Made by a program: the position numbers and the translations under genes. Positions 16,125 to 25,297 of a stretch of DNA of 64,000 nt are shown here, piece by piece (within the stretch, counting starts at the first letter, position 1; the number at the start of each line of letters is the position of its first letter). Source of the DNA: Paenarthrobacter nitroguajacolicus (GTDB lineage Bacteria > Actinomycetota > Actinomycetes > Actinomycetales > Micrococcaceae). Where the stretch lies: the NCBI RefSeq assembly GCF_007786235.1, contig NZ_VNFK01000009.1:1-64000 (forward strand), written 5' to 3'. The notes beneath the pieces were generated by a model. That model was not told the DNA's origin. It did no database searches and worked only from the letters and a program-made list of their open reading frames with translations.

Positions 16125-16823
16125 CTATTTTGCGGCGTCATCGAGGAGCTGGCGGAACTGCTCCTCGGTATTGAGGGCGAGCTTTTTGCCGTCAAGGAAG
16201 AACGTCGGGGTGCCTGCGACGCCAAGGGCGGTGCCATCAGAGACATCCTTGCGGATTCGTTCCTTGGTCTTTTCGTCAGCGATGTCCGCGTCGTAACGGG
16301 CCATGTCCAGACCGAGGTCCTGGGCGTAACCGCGGAACACGGCAGCCTGGGAGTCCTGCTTTTCGCCCCATTTGGCCTGGGTCTCGAACATCACGGCGAC
16401 CATCTGTTCGTACTTGCCCTGCTGGGCCGCGGCTTCGACGGCCAGGGCGGAGGTGCCGGAATTGCGGTGTCCGGGCAGCGGGAAGTAGCGGTGCACGAAC
16501 GTGATCCGGTCCCCGTATTCCTTCTTCAGTTGCTCCACCAGCGGGTTGGCCGCCCGGCAGGCCTCGCACTCAAAGTCGAGGAACTCCACGAGCTGGGCTT
16601 TCTCGGTGACCGGGGCCGTGATGCGGTGGCTGTCGTCACGGACCAGCTGTCCCCCGTCCGCCGGTGCGACCACCGGGGCGGGGGCTGGTTTGGGGGCCGC
16701 GAACACGGCGAACCAGATGGCCCCGGTCGCAACGACGGCAGCGATCAGGATCCATATGACGATGCGGACCTTCTTGGCGGTATCGGCGGCGGGCCGTTGG
16801 GGTTTGGGTGGTGCCTGTGTCAT
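16125..16823 (-). CDS. membrane-anchored DsbA-like thioredoxin-fold protein
   Basis: A 232-residue extracytoplasmic thiol oxidoreductase. A cytoplasmic basic N-terminus is followed by one membrane helix (about 20-43), a Pro-rich linker, and a DsbA fold with active site FECEACRAANP (Cys86-x-x-Cys89) and the cis-proline loop VAGTPTFFLDG. It would form or isomerise disulfides, possibly in metal-handling secreted proteins. The ATG overlaps the TGA of the broken CDF gene (TGATG), so the two were translationally coupled, and CopC follows. Confidence 0.85.
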   Translation of the reverse strand: MTQAPPKPQRPAADTAKKVRIVIWILIAAVVATGAIWFAVFAAPKPAPAPVVAPADGGQLVRDDSHRITAPVTEKAQLVEFLDFECEACRAANPLVEQLKKEYGDRITFVHRYFPLPGHRNSGTSALAVEAAAQQGKYEQMVAVMFETQAKWGEKQDSQAAVFRGYAQDLGLDMARYDADIADEKTKERIRKDVSDGTALGVAGTPTFFLDGKKLALNTEEQFRQLLDDAAK

Positions 16824-17359
16824 CAGTGGTGGATGCTTTCCTGGTCGCGGTGGGCGGCGGGTTCGATCTGGAAGGTGGAGTATTCGATGCTAACGTCGAA
16901 GTGTTCGCGAACCTTGGTCAGGTCCCGGCCCGAGGCGAGTACGAGCAGCCCGACGGCGTTGCCAGCCAGGCCGATGATGCCGAACCACAGCATCGTGGAG
17001 CCGCCGACTTCCGGGGGCTCGAAGAGCCTGCGGATGCCTTCGACGATGACGAAGCCGCCAACGCCCAGCAGGAGGGCTGCCTGCCCGGCCGCGGCGATGA
17101 TCTATGCGCGTTTGTAGCCCCAGGTGCGTTTCAGCATCGCGGGTTTCAAGGCCAGGGACGCGGCAATCAGCGCGATGAGCAGCCCTGCCGAGTCGGTGAA
17201 CATGTGCCCGGCATCGGCCAGCAGCGCCAAGCTGCCCGTCAGGGCCGCGCCGATGATCTCGGCAACCATCACCGTGAACGTGATCGCGAAGACAACAATG
17301 AGTTTGCCGCGCTGGCTGAGAGCGTCCGCGGCGCCGTGGGAGTGGTTGTGCCGGCTCAT
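16823..17359 (-). pseudogene. CDF-family cation exporter, broken (nonsense codon plus internal deletion)
   Basis: The first 85 residues (start ATG 17359) match a CzcD-type CDF exporter: LIVVFAITFTVMVAEIIGA, then LLADAGHMFTDSAGL with the His/Asp metal site of helix 2, and a WGYKRA segment, ending at TAG/TGA near 17102. The same frame continues as a CDF membrane part (ALLLGVGGFVIVEGIRRLFE, then IIGLAGNAVGLLVLASGRD) and then jumps to a tail, LTKVREHFDVSIEYSTFQIE, typical of the C-terminal cytoplasmic domain. So there is one stop codon and loss of helices 5-6. Total length is about 178 codons against about 300 expected. It ends in the start codon of the DsbA-like gene. Confidence 0.82.
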
Positions 17360-17409
17360 CGGGATTGCCTTTTAGAGCAGGCGGGAGCCTTGCGACAGGT
17401 CCGCACGGC

Positions 17410-18231
17410 TCAGTCTTCCCGGCGGGTCAGGGTGCGCGGGTGTGCCCTATCTGTGTCGGACTGGCATCCAGCGCAGCAGGCGTCCCCGTTTGCCTCGGTC
17501 TTGGCGGCAGGTGCGGCGAGGAGCTGAATATGGGTGGTTTTGCCTTGCTCAGCCGGTGCGCAGCAATCGTCCGTTTCCGTCCCGTGGCTTTCAGTGCCTG
17601 CTCCGGGAACGGTGCAGCACACGTCACCGCGCCAGGCGTTGATCCCCTCACGGACCGCGATCGCTGCGATAACCAGTGCGGCGCCGGCGTCAGCCCACCA
17701 CCATCCCAAGGTACTGTTCAGAACTAGGCCAACCAGCAACACAGCTGACAGGTAGGTGCACAGCAGCGTCTGCTTGGAATCCGCCACGGCGGTTTTGGAG
17801 CCGAGCTCGCGTCCCGCTCGGCGCTGGGCCCAGGACAGCACCGGCATGATCGCAAGGCTCAGTGCCGCGATGATGATTCCGGGGGTGGAGTGCTGGGCTT
17901 CTCCCCCACCTGTCAAGGACCGGAGAACATCGATCGTGACGAACGCGGCCAAGGCGAAGAAGGAGATGGCGATGATCCGCAGCGTCAGGTGCTCACGGCG
18001 TTCAGGGTCCTTCGCCGAAAACTGCCAGGACAACGCAGCGGCCGAGGCCACTTCGACAACAGAGTCCAGGCCGAACCCGATCAGGGCCGAAGAGTCCGCG
18101 ACGCCGCCAGCCCACAGGGCCACGACCGCTTCGATGACGTTGTAAGTGATGGTCGCGGCCGCGAACAGGCGAATGCGCCGCATCAGGACAAGCCGGCGCA
18201 CCGGCGCAGGAGCCTGCAGGGTAGCACTCAT
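17410..18231 (-). CDS. CDF-superfamily cation transporter with Cys-rich C-terminus
   Basis: A 273-residue membrane protein of the cation-diffusion-facilitator superfamily with about 6 helices. ADSSALIGFGLDSVVEVASA supplies the helix-2 Asp-type metal site, and SWWADAGAALVIAAI-like residues form the last helices. The tail carries CCTV, DDCCAP and DACCAGC clusters, suited to soft metals such as Cd or Pb. The ATG at 18231 overlaps the stop of the CmtR-type gene by 4 nt (ATGA), so the two form an operon. The linked sensor suggests Cd/Pb export. Direct metal specificity cannot be read from sequence. Confidence 0.82.
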   Translation of the reverse strand: MSATLQAPAPVRRLVLMRRIRLFAAATITYNVIEAVVALWAGGVADSSALIGFGLDSVVEVASAAALSWQFSAKDPERREHLTLRIIAISFFALAAFVTIDVLRSLTGGGEAQHSTPGIIIAALSLAIMPVLSWAQRRAGRELGSKTAVADSKQTLLCTYLSAVLLVGLVLNSTLGWWWADAGAALVIAAIAVREGINAWRGDVCCTVPGAGTESHGTETDDCCAPAEQGKTTHIQLLAAPAAKTEANGDACCAGCQSDTDRAHPRTLTRRED

Positions 18232-18554
18232 ACCAGGCACGTCCCGTCCGGGGCGCAGCAATTAGGGTCAACCGCCAGAACCACGCCAATCAGGTTCTTG
18301 ATGGCATGGCCCAACCGCGCATCAGCGAGTTCATACCGAGTTCGTCGCCCATCCGGGACCGCAATCACAAGCCCACAACCACGCAGACAGGTCAGGTGGT
18401 TGGACATTCTCTGCCGGGACACCCCGATCGAATCCGCCAAATCGGACGGGTATGACGGTGCCTCCGTAAGAGCCAGAAGAACCTGGGCCCTGGTCGGATC
18501 CGAGACCGCATAGCCAAAACGTGCCAGCACCGGGGCGTGGGTGAGAGTTTCCAT
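18228..18554 (-). CDS. cmtR: CmtR-type ArsR repressor (Cd/Pb sensor)
   Basis: A 108-residue winged-helix repressor. The DNA-recognition helix region SRQRMSNHLTCLRGCGLV carries Cys56 and Cys60, equivalent to Cys57/Cys61 of mycobacterial CmtR, and the C-terminus DPNCCAPDGTC supplies the third thiolate (Cys102 in CmtR). This arrangement senses Cd(II)/Pb(II). I prefer the ATG at 18554; a TTG two codons earlier is possible. No clear ribosome binding site precedes it. The dyad-like TACATCGATCTCTGTA about 20 bp upstream is a plausible operator. The gene is coupled to the CDF gene that follows. Confidence 0.83.
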   Translation of the reverse strand: METLTHAPVLARFGYAVSDPTRAQVLLALTEAPSYPSDLADSIGVSRQRMSNHLTCLRGCGLVIAVPDGRRTRYELADARLGHAIKNLIGVVLAVDPNCCAPDGTCLV

Positions 18555-19200
18555 AACCAAACAGTACAGAGATCGATGTATTCACGCAATTCTGTACCAG
18601 ATGCCGGCCTTCCCCCGCAAGCAACGCTGTAGTTGCTTCAGCGCTCCTCCTCGCGACTGCATGTCCAACCAGCCCCGACGTGGCTTGTTGACTCTCGACG
18701 TAATCACGGCCTCGTAAGTGGCAGGCCCGCCGAGTGTTCAGCAACGCGTGTCCAACTTCGTGCTGGTTTTCCTTGCGACGGGTCCCTGCAGCTGATCCAA
18801 GGTTTCCACCCTGCGTCGCCGAGGGTGCGGTACGCGATGTGAAGCTACGCTTCAGGTCCTGCGCCAGTGTTGATGTCGCGTTGCTCCAGAACGGTGATGA
18901 GGCTTTTCGGCTGCAGTGGTGAATCTGTCGGGTGCCGGTCGGAGGTCCTCCGGCCAGGCGCTGACAGCTATAGGTTCGGCGCACATGATGCCGCTTCCAG
19001 GGCGCGGGGGCCGGCTGGGCGGCATTAAGCGCGGTTTGCCGCTGATTCGGCCGGCCCGAGCGCTGTCGGCGATCACGACGATTTCGGCCCAGCTCGTGGA
19101 CCAGGGCTACAGCCGCCAGCCGCCAGACCGAGCGCACCCACGCCGGCTTCCCATCTGCATTTACCCCGCCTCTCAAAATTTGGAAATCTAGCGACTGGAC
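18555..19200. other. intergenic stretch, no gene recognised
   Basis: About 650 bp between the divergent cmtR and copper promoters. Several long frames are present on both strands, but none carries a domain, a ribosome binding site or codon use like its neighbours. It may contain decayed mobile-element sequence; I could not identify which. Confidence 0.4.
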
Positions 19201-19212
19201 ACTACTAGACGG

Positions 19213-19233
19213 CTATACCCCCTAGGGGTATAG
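19213..19233. promoter_or_regulatory. CsoR-type operator 1 (copper operon)
   Basis: CTATACCCC-CTA-GGGGTATAG is a 9-3-9 palindrome that fits the A/T-flanked CCCC-GGGG pattern of CsoR operators. It lies 57-77 bp before copZ. Confidence 0.72.
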
Positions 19234-19249
19234 TTGCCCAAATATACCA

Positions 19250-19266
19250 ATACCCCCTATGGGTAT
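19250..19266. promoter_or_regulatory. CsoR-type operator 2 (copper operon)
   Basis: ATACCC-CCTAT-GGGTAT is a second, slightly weaker copy of the CsoR-type palindrome, spaced about 35 bp centre to centre from the first, 24 bp before copZ. Two tetramers could bind in tandem. Confidence 0.68.
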
Positions 19267-19289
19267 ATTGGCAAGTTGAGGAGATATCA

Positions 19290-19499
19290 ATGAGCACCAG
19301 AACGTACCGGGTGTCGGGGATGACATGCGGGCATTGCGAGTTGTCTATCCGTGAAGCGGTGGGCCAGATGGCAGGCGTCCAAGCTATCGACGTGAGTGCC
19401 AAAACCGGCACGCTCGTCGTAACGAGCCATGCTGAGCTGGATGACGCGGTTGTCGCGGCTGTCGATGAAGCAGGCTACGGGGCGGTGCCTGTTTCGTGA
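19290..19499 (+). CDS. copZ: CopZ-like copper chaperone
   Basis: A 69-residue single HMA domain. The copper-binding motif GMTCGHC has Cys13 and Cys16, and the fold's second half (KTGTLVVTSHAELDDAVVAAVDEAGY) is complete. It would carry Cu(I) in the cytoplasm to CopA or CsoR. GAGGAGATATCA precedes the ATG. It is the first gene after the two CsoR-type operators and overlaps the next gene by 4 nt (GTGA). Confidence 0.92.
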   Translation: MSTRTYRVSGMTCGHCELSIREAVGQMAGVQAIDVSAKTGTLVVTSHAELDDAVVAAVDEAGYGAVPVS

Positions 19500-20467
19500 G
19501 GGTTCCCGTAAAGCTTGGTCTTTTTGGTGCGGGGCTTGCTGCGCTGTTCGCGGCTTCATTTGCTACGGCTGCCGTGGTGGTCCCCGTACAGGCCGGGGGC
19601 GCTTCTCCGCCGTCAACTGCTGAGCAGGTCGTGGACAACAGCGTCGTTCAAAAGACTGCAGCGGTGACCGGGCTGTCGATGGAGCAGGACGGGTTCGTCC
19701 TGAAGGTCGTCACTTCTCCCGGCACAACAGCCCAGGCGGGGTCGCTTTCACTTACTATCGCTGATTCCGGCGGCGAGACCGTCACCGATTTTCAGGCTTC
19801 CCATGACAAGAAGCTGCACCTGATTGTGGTTCGCACGGACGGCACCGAGTTCCGTCATGTCCACCCCACGATGGATGGCCGGGGCGTATGGTCGCTGCCT
19901 TGGGAGTGGAAGACCGCCGGGACGTACCGGATTTATGCGGACATCGTACCGGCAGCAACCGGCCAGAACATCACCCTTACCCGCCTGGTCCAGGCGGGTG
20001 GAGAGTTCACCCCCGCCCAGCCGGGGCCGGTCTCCTCAGCGGACGACGTGGGCGGCTTTGAGGTGGCACTCACCGGCACGTTGAGTGCCAGCGAACAGGC
20101 CATGCTTAAGGTCACGGTGACCCGTGACGGCAAGCCGGTCACCACACTGGAGCCGTACCTGGGCTCATACGGGCACCTTGTAGCCCTGCGCGAAGGGGAC
20201 CTGGCCTACCTTCACGTGCACCCCCAAGGTCAGGAACCCCGGCCCGGCACTGTTTCCGGTCCCGACGTGGAGTTCATGACCGAGGCGCCGACGCCGGGTC
20301 GTTACCTGCTCTATCTGGACTTCCAGGTAGAGGGAAAGGTCCACACCGCGGAATTTGTCCTCGACGCCAGCGGAGCCGTTGCCGCTCAGCCAGAGGCTCC
20401 GCGCGAAAGCGCCGGGCCCACCCAATCCGCAGAACCAGGTAAATCCGCCGAGCATTCCGGCCACTGA
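19496..20467 (+). CDS. secreted/anchored HxH-motif protein of the copper operon
   Basis: A 323-residue protein with an N-terminal signal or anchor helix (about 5-30), then two similar beta-rich halves. Each half contains a His-rich motif: [10 protein letters not shown] near 120 and [10 protein letters not shown] near 240, together with LHLIVVR and GHLVALRE strands. A low-complexity Pro/Ser/Ala tail ends the protein. The family occurs between CopZ and CopA in actinobacteria and probably binds copper outside the membrane; its biochemical role is not established. The start is the GTG at 19496, overlapping the copZ stop. Confidence 0.75.
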   Translation: MRVPVKLGLFGAGLAALFAASFATAAVVVPVQAGGASPPSTAEQVVDNSVVQKTAAVTGLSMEQDGFVLKVVTSPGTTAQAGSLSLTIADSGGETVTDFQASHDKKLHLIVVRTDGTEFRHVHPTMDGRGVWSLPWEWKTAGTYRIYADIVPAATGQNITLTRLVQAGGEFTPAQPGPVSSADDVGGFEVALTGTLSASEQAMLKVTVTRDGKPVTTLEPYLGSYGHLVALREGDLAYLHVHPQGQEPRPGTVSGPDVEFMTEAPTPGRYLLYLDFQVEGKVHTAEFVLDASGAVAAQPEAPRESAGPTQSAEPGKSAEHSGH

Positions 20468-20531
20468 CCACGACACAGACACGCCCCTGGCCGCACCCAT
20501 GACCAAGAAGCGAAATTCAAGAAGGGACCCC

Positions 20532-22850
20532 ATGTCTGCATCATCGTCCCCGCCGCAAGGGCCGGGCAACATTATCGAACTCGAGATCGGAGGGATGACT
20601 TGTGCCTCGTGCGCGATGCGGATCGAGAGGAAGCTAAATAGGCTCGACGGCGTAGTCGCGACCGTGAACTACGCCACCGAAAAGGCGAAGGTCACGGCCC
20701 CTGCCGGCTTGGACGCCCGTGCGCTGATCGCCGAGGTTGAAAAGAGCGGTTACTCAGCGGCGCTGCCCGCCGCGGAACCGGCACGGCAGGCCAACGGCGA
20801 TGCGGGGCAGCCCGACATGGAACTCCAATCGCTGCGGAACCGGCTGTTCGCGTCCATCGCACTGTCCGTGCCGGTCATTGCGATGGCGATGATCCCGGCG
20901 CTTCAGTTCAATTACTGGCAATGGGCGTCCCTGACGCTGGCGGCCCCGGTAATCGTGTGGGCGGCATGGCCATTCCACAAGGCGGCCTGGACGAACCTGC
21001 GACACGGCGCGGCGACCATGGACACGCTGGTCTCTGTCGGCACGTCGGCTGCCCTTCTGTGGTCGATTTTCGCGCTGTTCTTCGGAACCGCCGGGACGCC
21101 GGGAATGACGCACGGGTTCTCGTTGACCATCAGCCACTCTGACGGAGCAGGGAACATCTACCTGGAAGTCGCCGCGGGCGTCACCATGTTCATTTTGGCC
21201 GGGCGTTACTTCGAAAAGCGCTCCAAGCGCCAAGCCGGGGCGGCGCTGCGTGCACTACTGGAGCTGGGCGCCAAGGAGGTAGCGGTTCTACGCGACGGGA
21301 CCGAAACGCGGATCCCGGTCGAACAGCTCGCCGTCGGTGACGCGTTCGTCATCCGCCCCGGCGAGAAAATTGCCACTGATGGAGTGATTGTCTCAGGCAA
21401 CTCGGCGGTGGATGCGAGCATGCTCACCGGCGAATCAGTTCCGGTCGAAGTCGAAGTGGGCGACGCCGTGACCGGAGGGACCGTCAACGCCGACGGCCGT
21501 CTGGTCGTGCGCGCCACCCGGGTCGGTTCGGACACACAGCTGGCACTGATGGCCAGACTCGTGGAGGAGGCACAAACGGGCAAGGCCGAGGTCCAGCGCC
21601 TTGCCGACAAGGTCTCCGGGATTTTCGTGCCAATCGTCCTCGGCGTCGCCGTCGCCGTGCTTGGAGCCTGGATCGGTGCCGGCTCCCCGGTCAGCGCCAG
21701 TTTCACGGCCGCCGTCGCGGTCCTCATCATCGCTTGCCCCTGCGCCCTCGGACTCGCAACACCAACCGCGCTCCTGGTCGGCACCGGTCGGGGAGCCCAA
21801 CTGGGCATCCTGATCAAGGGACCGGAAATACTCGAGTCCACCCGCAAGGTCGATACGATCGTTCTTGACAAGACCGGAACCGTCACGACCGGCAAGATGA
21901 CCCTGCTCGACGTGTTCACCGCAGATGGAACGTCCCACGCGGACGTGCTGCGGCTGGCTGGAGCCTTGGAGGATGCCTCCGAACATCCGATTGCCCAGGC
22001 GATCGCCAAAGGCGCAACGCAGCGGATCGGCGCCCTTCCGGTGCCGGAGTCATTCACGAACCTCGAAGGCAAGGGCGTCCAGGGCATCGTCGAAGGGCAC
22101 GCCGTGCTCGTGGGGCGTGAGAGCCTGCTGGCGGATTGGTCCCAGCACCTCCCTGGACCGCTCGCCCACGCCAAGGCCACGGCCGAATCTGCAGGCAAGA
22201 CCGCAGTCGCGGTGGGCTGGGATGGCCAAGCCCGCGGCGTGCTCGTCGTCGCTGACGCGGTCAAGGCCACCAGCGCCGAGGCCATCGCCCAGTTTAAGGA
22301 ACTTGGGTTGACGCCGGTGCTCCTGACTGGTGACAACCGGACGGTTGCCGAGCAGATAGCCGCCGAGGTCGGAATCACCGAAGTCTTTGCCGAAGTGATG
22401 CCCAAAGACAAAGTCGACCTCGTCGCCCGCCTGCAGTCCGAAGGCAGGGTCGTTGCCATGGTCGGCGACGGCGTCAACGACGCCGCGGCCCTCGCCCAAG
22501 CCAACCTTGGCCTGGCGATGGGAACCGGGACGGACGTAGCGATCGAAGCCGCGGACATCACGCTTGTTCGCGGGGACCTCCGCTCGGCAGCCGATGCCAT
22601 CCGGCTCTCCCGCAAAACCTTGGGGACAATCAAGACGAACCTGTTCTGGGCCTTCGCCTACAATGTCGCGGCCATTCCGCTGGCCGCGTTGGGACTGCTG
22701 AACCCAATGCTCGCGGGAGCCGCCATGGCCTTCTCCAGCGTGTTCGTGGTCAGCAACAGCCTCCGCCTCCGGTCCTTCAAATCCAAGGCCGGCACCACGG
22801 GACCCACCGCGGCGCCCAGGACTCCCGTTCGGCAGCTGCAGGACGCCTAA
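20532..22850 (+). CDS. copA: copper-exporting P1B-type ATPase
   Basis: A 772-residue Cu(I) pump. One N-terminal HMA domain (GGMTCASC, Cys24/27) is followed by 8 membrane helices. Visible motifs are TGES of the actuator ([10 protein letters not shown]), [13 protein letters not shown] (CPC ion site), DKTGTVTTG (phosphorylated Asp), SEHPIAQAI (HP motif) and [10 protein letters not shown]. Sequence [12 protein letters not shown] in helix 7 and [15 protein letters not shown] in helix 8 mark the Cu(I) subgroup. The ATG at 20532 follows GAAGGGACCCC. It lies 64 bp after the HxH-protein gene and belongs to the CsoR-controlled operon. Confidence 0.95.
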   Translation: MSASSSPPQGPGNIIELEIGGMTCASCAMRIERKLNRLDGVVATVNYATEKAKVTAPAGLDARALIAEVEKSGYSAALPAAEPARQANGDAGQPDMELQSLRNRLFASIALSVPVIAMAMIPALQFNYWQWASLTLAAPVIVWAAWPFHKAAWTNLRHGAATMDTLVSVGTSAALLWSIFALFFGTAGTPGMTHGFSLTISHSDGAGNIYLEVAAGVTMFILAGRYFEKRSKRQAGAALRALLELGAKEVAVLRDGTETRIPVEQLAVGDAFVIRPGEKIATDGVIVSGNSAVDASMLTGESVPVEVEVGDAVTGGTVNADGRLVVRATRVGSDTQLALMARLVEEAQTGKAEVQRLADKVSGIFVPIVLGVAVAVLGAWIGAGSPVSASFTAAVAVLIIACPCALGLATPTALLVGTGRGAQLGILIKGPEILESTRKVDTIVLDKTGTVTTGKMTLLDVFTADGTSHADVLRLAGALEDASEHPIAQAIAKGATQRIGALPVPESFTNLEGKGVQGIVEGHAVLVGRESLLADWSQHLPGPLAHAKATAESAGKTAVAVGWDGQARGVLVVADAVKATSAEAIAQFKELGLTPVLLTGDNRTVAEQIAAEVGITEVFAEVMPKDKVDLVARLQSEGRVVAMVGDGVNDAAALAQANLGLAMGTGTDVAIEAADITLVRGDLRSAADAIRLSRKTLGTIKTNLFWAFAYNVAAIPLAALGLLNPMLAGAAMAFSSVFVVSNSLRLRSFKSKAGTTGPTAAPRTPVRQLQDA

Positions 22851-22964
22851 GCAAAATCGTGGCGAACCCGCCCCACCATATAGTCCGGCGGATCCCGGCG
22901 ACGTAACAAACGAGTACCCACCTCGACCAACGAATCACAGCTAAACAACCACTAAGGAGAAACC

Positions 22965-23240
22965 ATGTGCACCAACCACAACCACGATGAGGCCACAGAC
23001 ACCCCGGGCACTGCCCCGGACCGCGCCGATTCCCCACACCACACCCACGCCGCCCGGCCGGACCGGGATCCCAGCGACCTGGCCGAATGCCCCGTCATGC
23101 CAGGGAACATGGTCAGTAAATCTGAAGCCGATGCAGATGGCATGTACCGGGACTACAACGGCACCCGACACTACCTTTGCTGCGACACCTGCGTCGCCCT
23201 CTTTGACTCCGACCCCGCAACGTACGCCAAGGCGGCCTAA
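22965..23240 (+). CDS. YHS-domain protein 1
   Basis: A 91-residue protein with a His/Asp-rich N-terminus and a C-terminal YHS domain: AECPVMPGNMVSK, YRDYNGTRHYLCCDTC, LFDSDPATYA. The Cys in CPVM and the CCxxC cluster suggest heavy-metal binding, as in YHS segments fused to copper ATPases. AAGGAGAAACC precedes the ATG. It lies 114 bp after copA, probably on the same transcript. Confidence 0.82.
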   Translation: MCTNHNHDEATDTPGTAPDRADSPHHTHAARPDRDPSDLAECPVMPGNMVSKSEADADGMYRDYNGTRHYLCCDTCVALFDSDPATYAKAA

Positions 23241-23370
23241 CCGACAACGGTCACACCCGGACAGTGTGCCGGGAGGCGCTCGATCGCACTCCAGGTCTCT
23301 GTGCGGCCACTTGAGACATACCCCGCGCATGACACATACACTCCCCCGTTCCTGAAAGGAAACCTATTCC

Positions 23371-23637
23371 ATGAGCAGCAGCTGTTGCAGCACTAACGCC
23401 CGCGACAACGACCAGACCCGCCCCGCGGCCATGCCGCCGCAGGCCGGGCACCTCCTCAACCCCCGCAGCGATGATCTCGCCGAATGCCCCGTCATGACCG
23501 GCCGGCAAGTCGTCAAAGCCGATGCCGAAGCCACCGGCCTCTTCCGTGACTACGAAGGTAACCGCTACTGGTTCTGCTGCGCCGGATGCGGTCCGCTCTT
23601 CGACTCCGACCCGGCCCGGTACGCCACACTCGCGTGA
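23371..23637 (+). CDS. YHS-domain protein 2
   Basis: An 88-residue paralogue of the preceding protein: AECPVMTGRQVVKAD, FRDYEGNRYWFCCAGC, LFDSDPARYA. The N-terminus holds an extra SSSCCS cluster. The two proteins share about half of the aligned positions in the YHS part, which points to a tandem duplication. AAAGGAAACC lies before the ATG. A hairpin at 23649-23673 follows the stop. Confidence 0.82.
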   Translation: MSSSCCSTNARDNDQTRPAAMPPQAGHLLNPRSDDLAECPVMTGRQVVKADAEATGLFRDYEGNRYWFCCAGCGPLFDSDPARYATLA

Positions 23638-23648
23638 ATACTCCGGGG

Positions 23649-23673
23649 TGGTGCCGGGCTTCGACCGGCACCA
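23649..23673 (+). terminator. hairpin after the YHS genes
   Basis: A 9-bp stem (TGGTGCCGG and its complement, loop GCTTCGA) lies 11 bp beyond the stop of the second YHS gene. There is no T-run, so termination would be factor-assisted. The remaining sequence up to csoR (about 270 bp) shows no gene. Confidence 0.55.
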
Positions 23674-23942
23674 TCCTGGCATCAAGGACCCTGTTGGGCC
23701 CGATAGCTCCCCGCCTTGCCGGTCATCACCCGCACCCCACCATCATCGGGGGAAACTGTTCGCGGACCACCGGCAGTCCCCTGTGTTTGGCGTGCTCTTG
23801 CCGCTGAAGGCACGACGTGCTGTGGCCTCTGTTGCTGCCCGGCTCGGCACTGGACCTCGGCGCTCTTCTGCCCGATGAAGTGCTAAAGCGCTGACTCTGC
23901 AACCATCGATACAGAAGCGCTAACAACAAAAACAAGGACATC

Positions 23943-24272
23943 ATGGAAACCGCAACATCCGCCGAGGACGCAGCCGAAGAGTGCCAGACCGCGCACGGCT
24001 ACATCGGTGACAAAAGCAAATACCTCGCCCGCCTCAAACGCATCGAAGGCCAGGCTCGCGGCGTCCATCGCATGATCGATGAGGACACATACTGCATCGA
24101 CATCCTCACGCAGATCTCGGCACTCACCAAAGCACTCGAAGGCGTCGCTCTCGGTCTCCTCGATGACCATCTCAAGCACTGCGTCATCGACGCCGCGAAG
24201 CTCGGCGGCGAAGAAGCAGATGTCAAGATCAAGGAAGCATCCGACGCCATCGCCCGGCTCGTACGGTCCTGA
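23943..24272 (+). CDS. csoR: CsoR-family copper-sensing repressor
   Basis: A 109-residue all-helical repressor. Cys51, His76 and Cys80 (YCIDILTQISA, DDHLKHC) reproduce the Cu(I) site of Mycobacterium CsoR, including the 25- and 4-residue spacings, and the RLKRIEGQARGVHRMI helix supplies DNA contacts. Copper binding releases DNA. AAGGACATC precedes the ATG. It lies at the 3' end of the copper block and most likely controls the tandem palindromes upstream of copZ. No CsoR palindrome was seen in its own upstream region. Confidence 0.9.
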   Translation: METATSAEDAAEECQTAHGYIGDKSKYLARLKRIEGQARGVHRMIDEDTYCIDILTQISALTKALEGVALGLLDDHLKHCVIDAAKLGGEEADVKIKEASDAIARLVRS

Positions 24273-24937
24273 ATAGTTTGCCCCGGATTCCTTCCGTCGG
24301 CAGGGGCCGTGAATGGGGCATGCCTCGTAGAGCGCCGGAGTGCCGATCAGCGCCTCCAGCAACGGGGCGGCAAAGCCCGTGGGTGGCATGGGCTTTGCGT
24401 GCCAGGGGCAACCGGTCCGTCCGCAGCCGAGCATGCTCAATCAGCAGGGGCCATCGAGGTCTGGCTACCAACATTCCCAGGAGACCCCGCACGTGGAAAC
24501 ACAGCAGGCACACCGCAGTGGGCTGTGGGGGGGTACTGGGGGCTCCGGGATAGCGCCGCGGGAACGCTCCGCCAGCGGGGCACGGGCCGCGCCGCAGGAG
24601 CGCGACGTTCCATGACACGGGACTGCGGTGCCGACAGGCTGCCAGGTCTCGGGCATTGCCAGGGGACGCACCTGCCGCAGGGCCCCTGCCCTCCGGATAC
24701 ACAGCTATCTGAGTGGACGCAAGGCCCATCGCCGGCGGCGGGGCCGAGCAAGAATTTTCAACCTCCGGGTAATCGTTCCACGTGAGCCGATGAGCGGACC
24801 CGGGGGTCCGGTAGGCAAGCATCTGAAGAAGGCCCTTCACTCAGTGTCTCCCCCTCCCGGTTTGCCCGCCAGGGCCAGGGTGCCGCGTGAACGTGCGCGG
24901 CAGAAAATCCCTGACCGTAAGCGAAACGGCATATGAC
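24273..24937. other. intergenic stretch, no gene recognised
   Basis: The space between csoR and the ABC operon is about 1 kb in total. Several frames are open on both strands, all high in Pro/Gly/Arg/Ala with no domains. No start with a ribosome binding site is convincing. Confidence 0.4.
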
Positions 24938-24996
24938 GAAGACCTCCGAAACGAAAATGGTCCATTTGGCAGGCCACTCACGCTTCGGAGGTCTTC
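24938..24996. repeat. 13-bp inverted repeat with 33-nt loop
   Basis: GAAGACCTCCGAA (24938-24950) and its exact complement (24984-24996) flank 33 nt. CTTTCCCCTCC follows the right arm. It may be a transcription terminator for csoR or for the minus-strand ABC operon, whose last gene ends at 25298, or the end structure of a lost element. About 300 bp after it, up to 25297, hold nothing recognisable. Confidence 0.45.
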
Positions 24997-25297
24997 TTTC
25001 CCCTCCGTTCCTCCCCACATCAACAACACTGACGTTGGGAGATCCGAAACCTAGTCCGTTTCCGGTCCGGTACAGAATTGGCAGTTGTCTTCGCAGCCGG
25101 ACCTCTGAGACACGGTCCGCTGTGTCGAAATGCTGTTTTCCATTACTTTCCACCTCTCGTACTGCGGCACTGTCCGGCAACAAAGCCGTTCACGTACCCT
25201 TGCTTGCTGATGTCTGCCCTTTTGAAGGGGTCGTTCGTGATGATTCTGGTCTCGGTTTCTTCGCCCGGATCCGGGTACACCATGCGTGGTCGTGGAG

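Noticed and set aside
18555..19200. Long overlapping frames on both strands upstream of the copper operon, considered as transposase remnants
   Set aside because: No catalytic motif, terminal repeats or ribosome binding site could be found, and no frame resembled a known transposase well enough.
20499..20531. Upstream ATG as alternative copA start
   Set aside because: It has no ribosome binding site, while the ATG at 20532 follows a purine-rich GAAGGGA and begins a normal HMA domain.
24229..24840. Long minus-strand frames after csoR
   Set aside because: Composition is dominated by Pro, Arg, Ala and Gly as expected for chance frames in GC-rich DNA, and motifs are absent.
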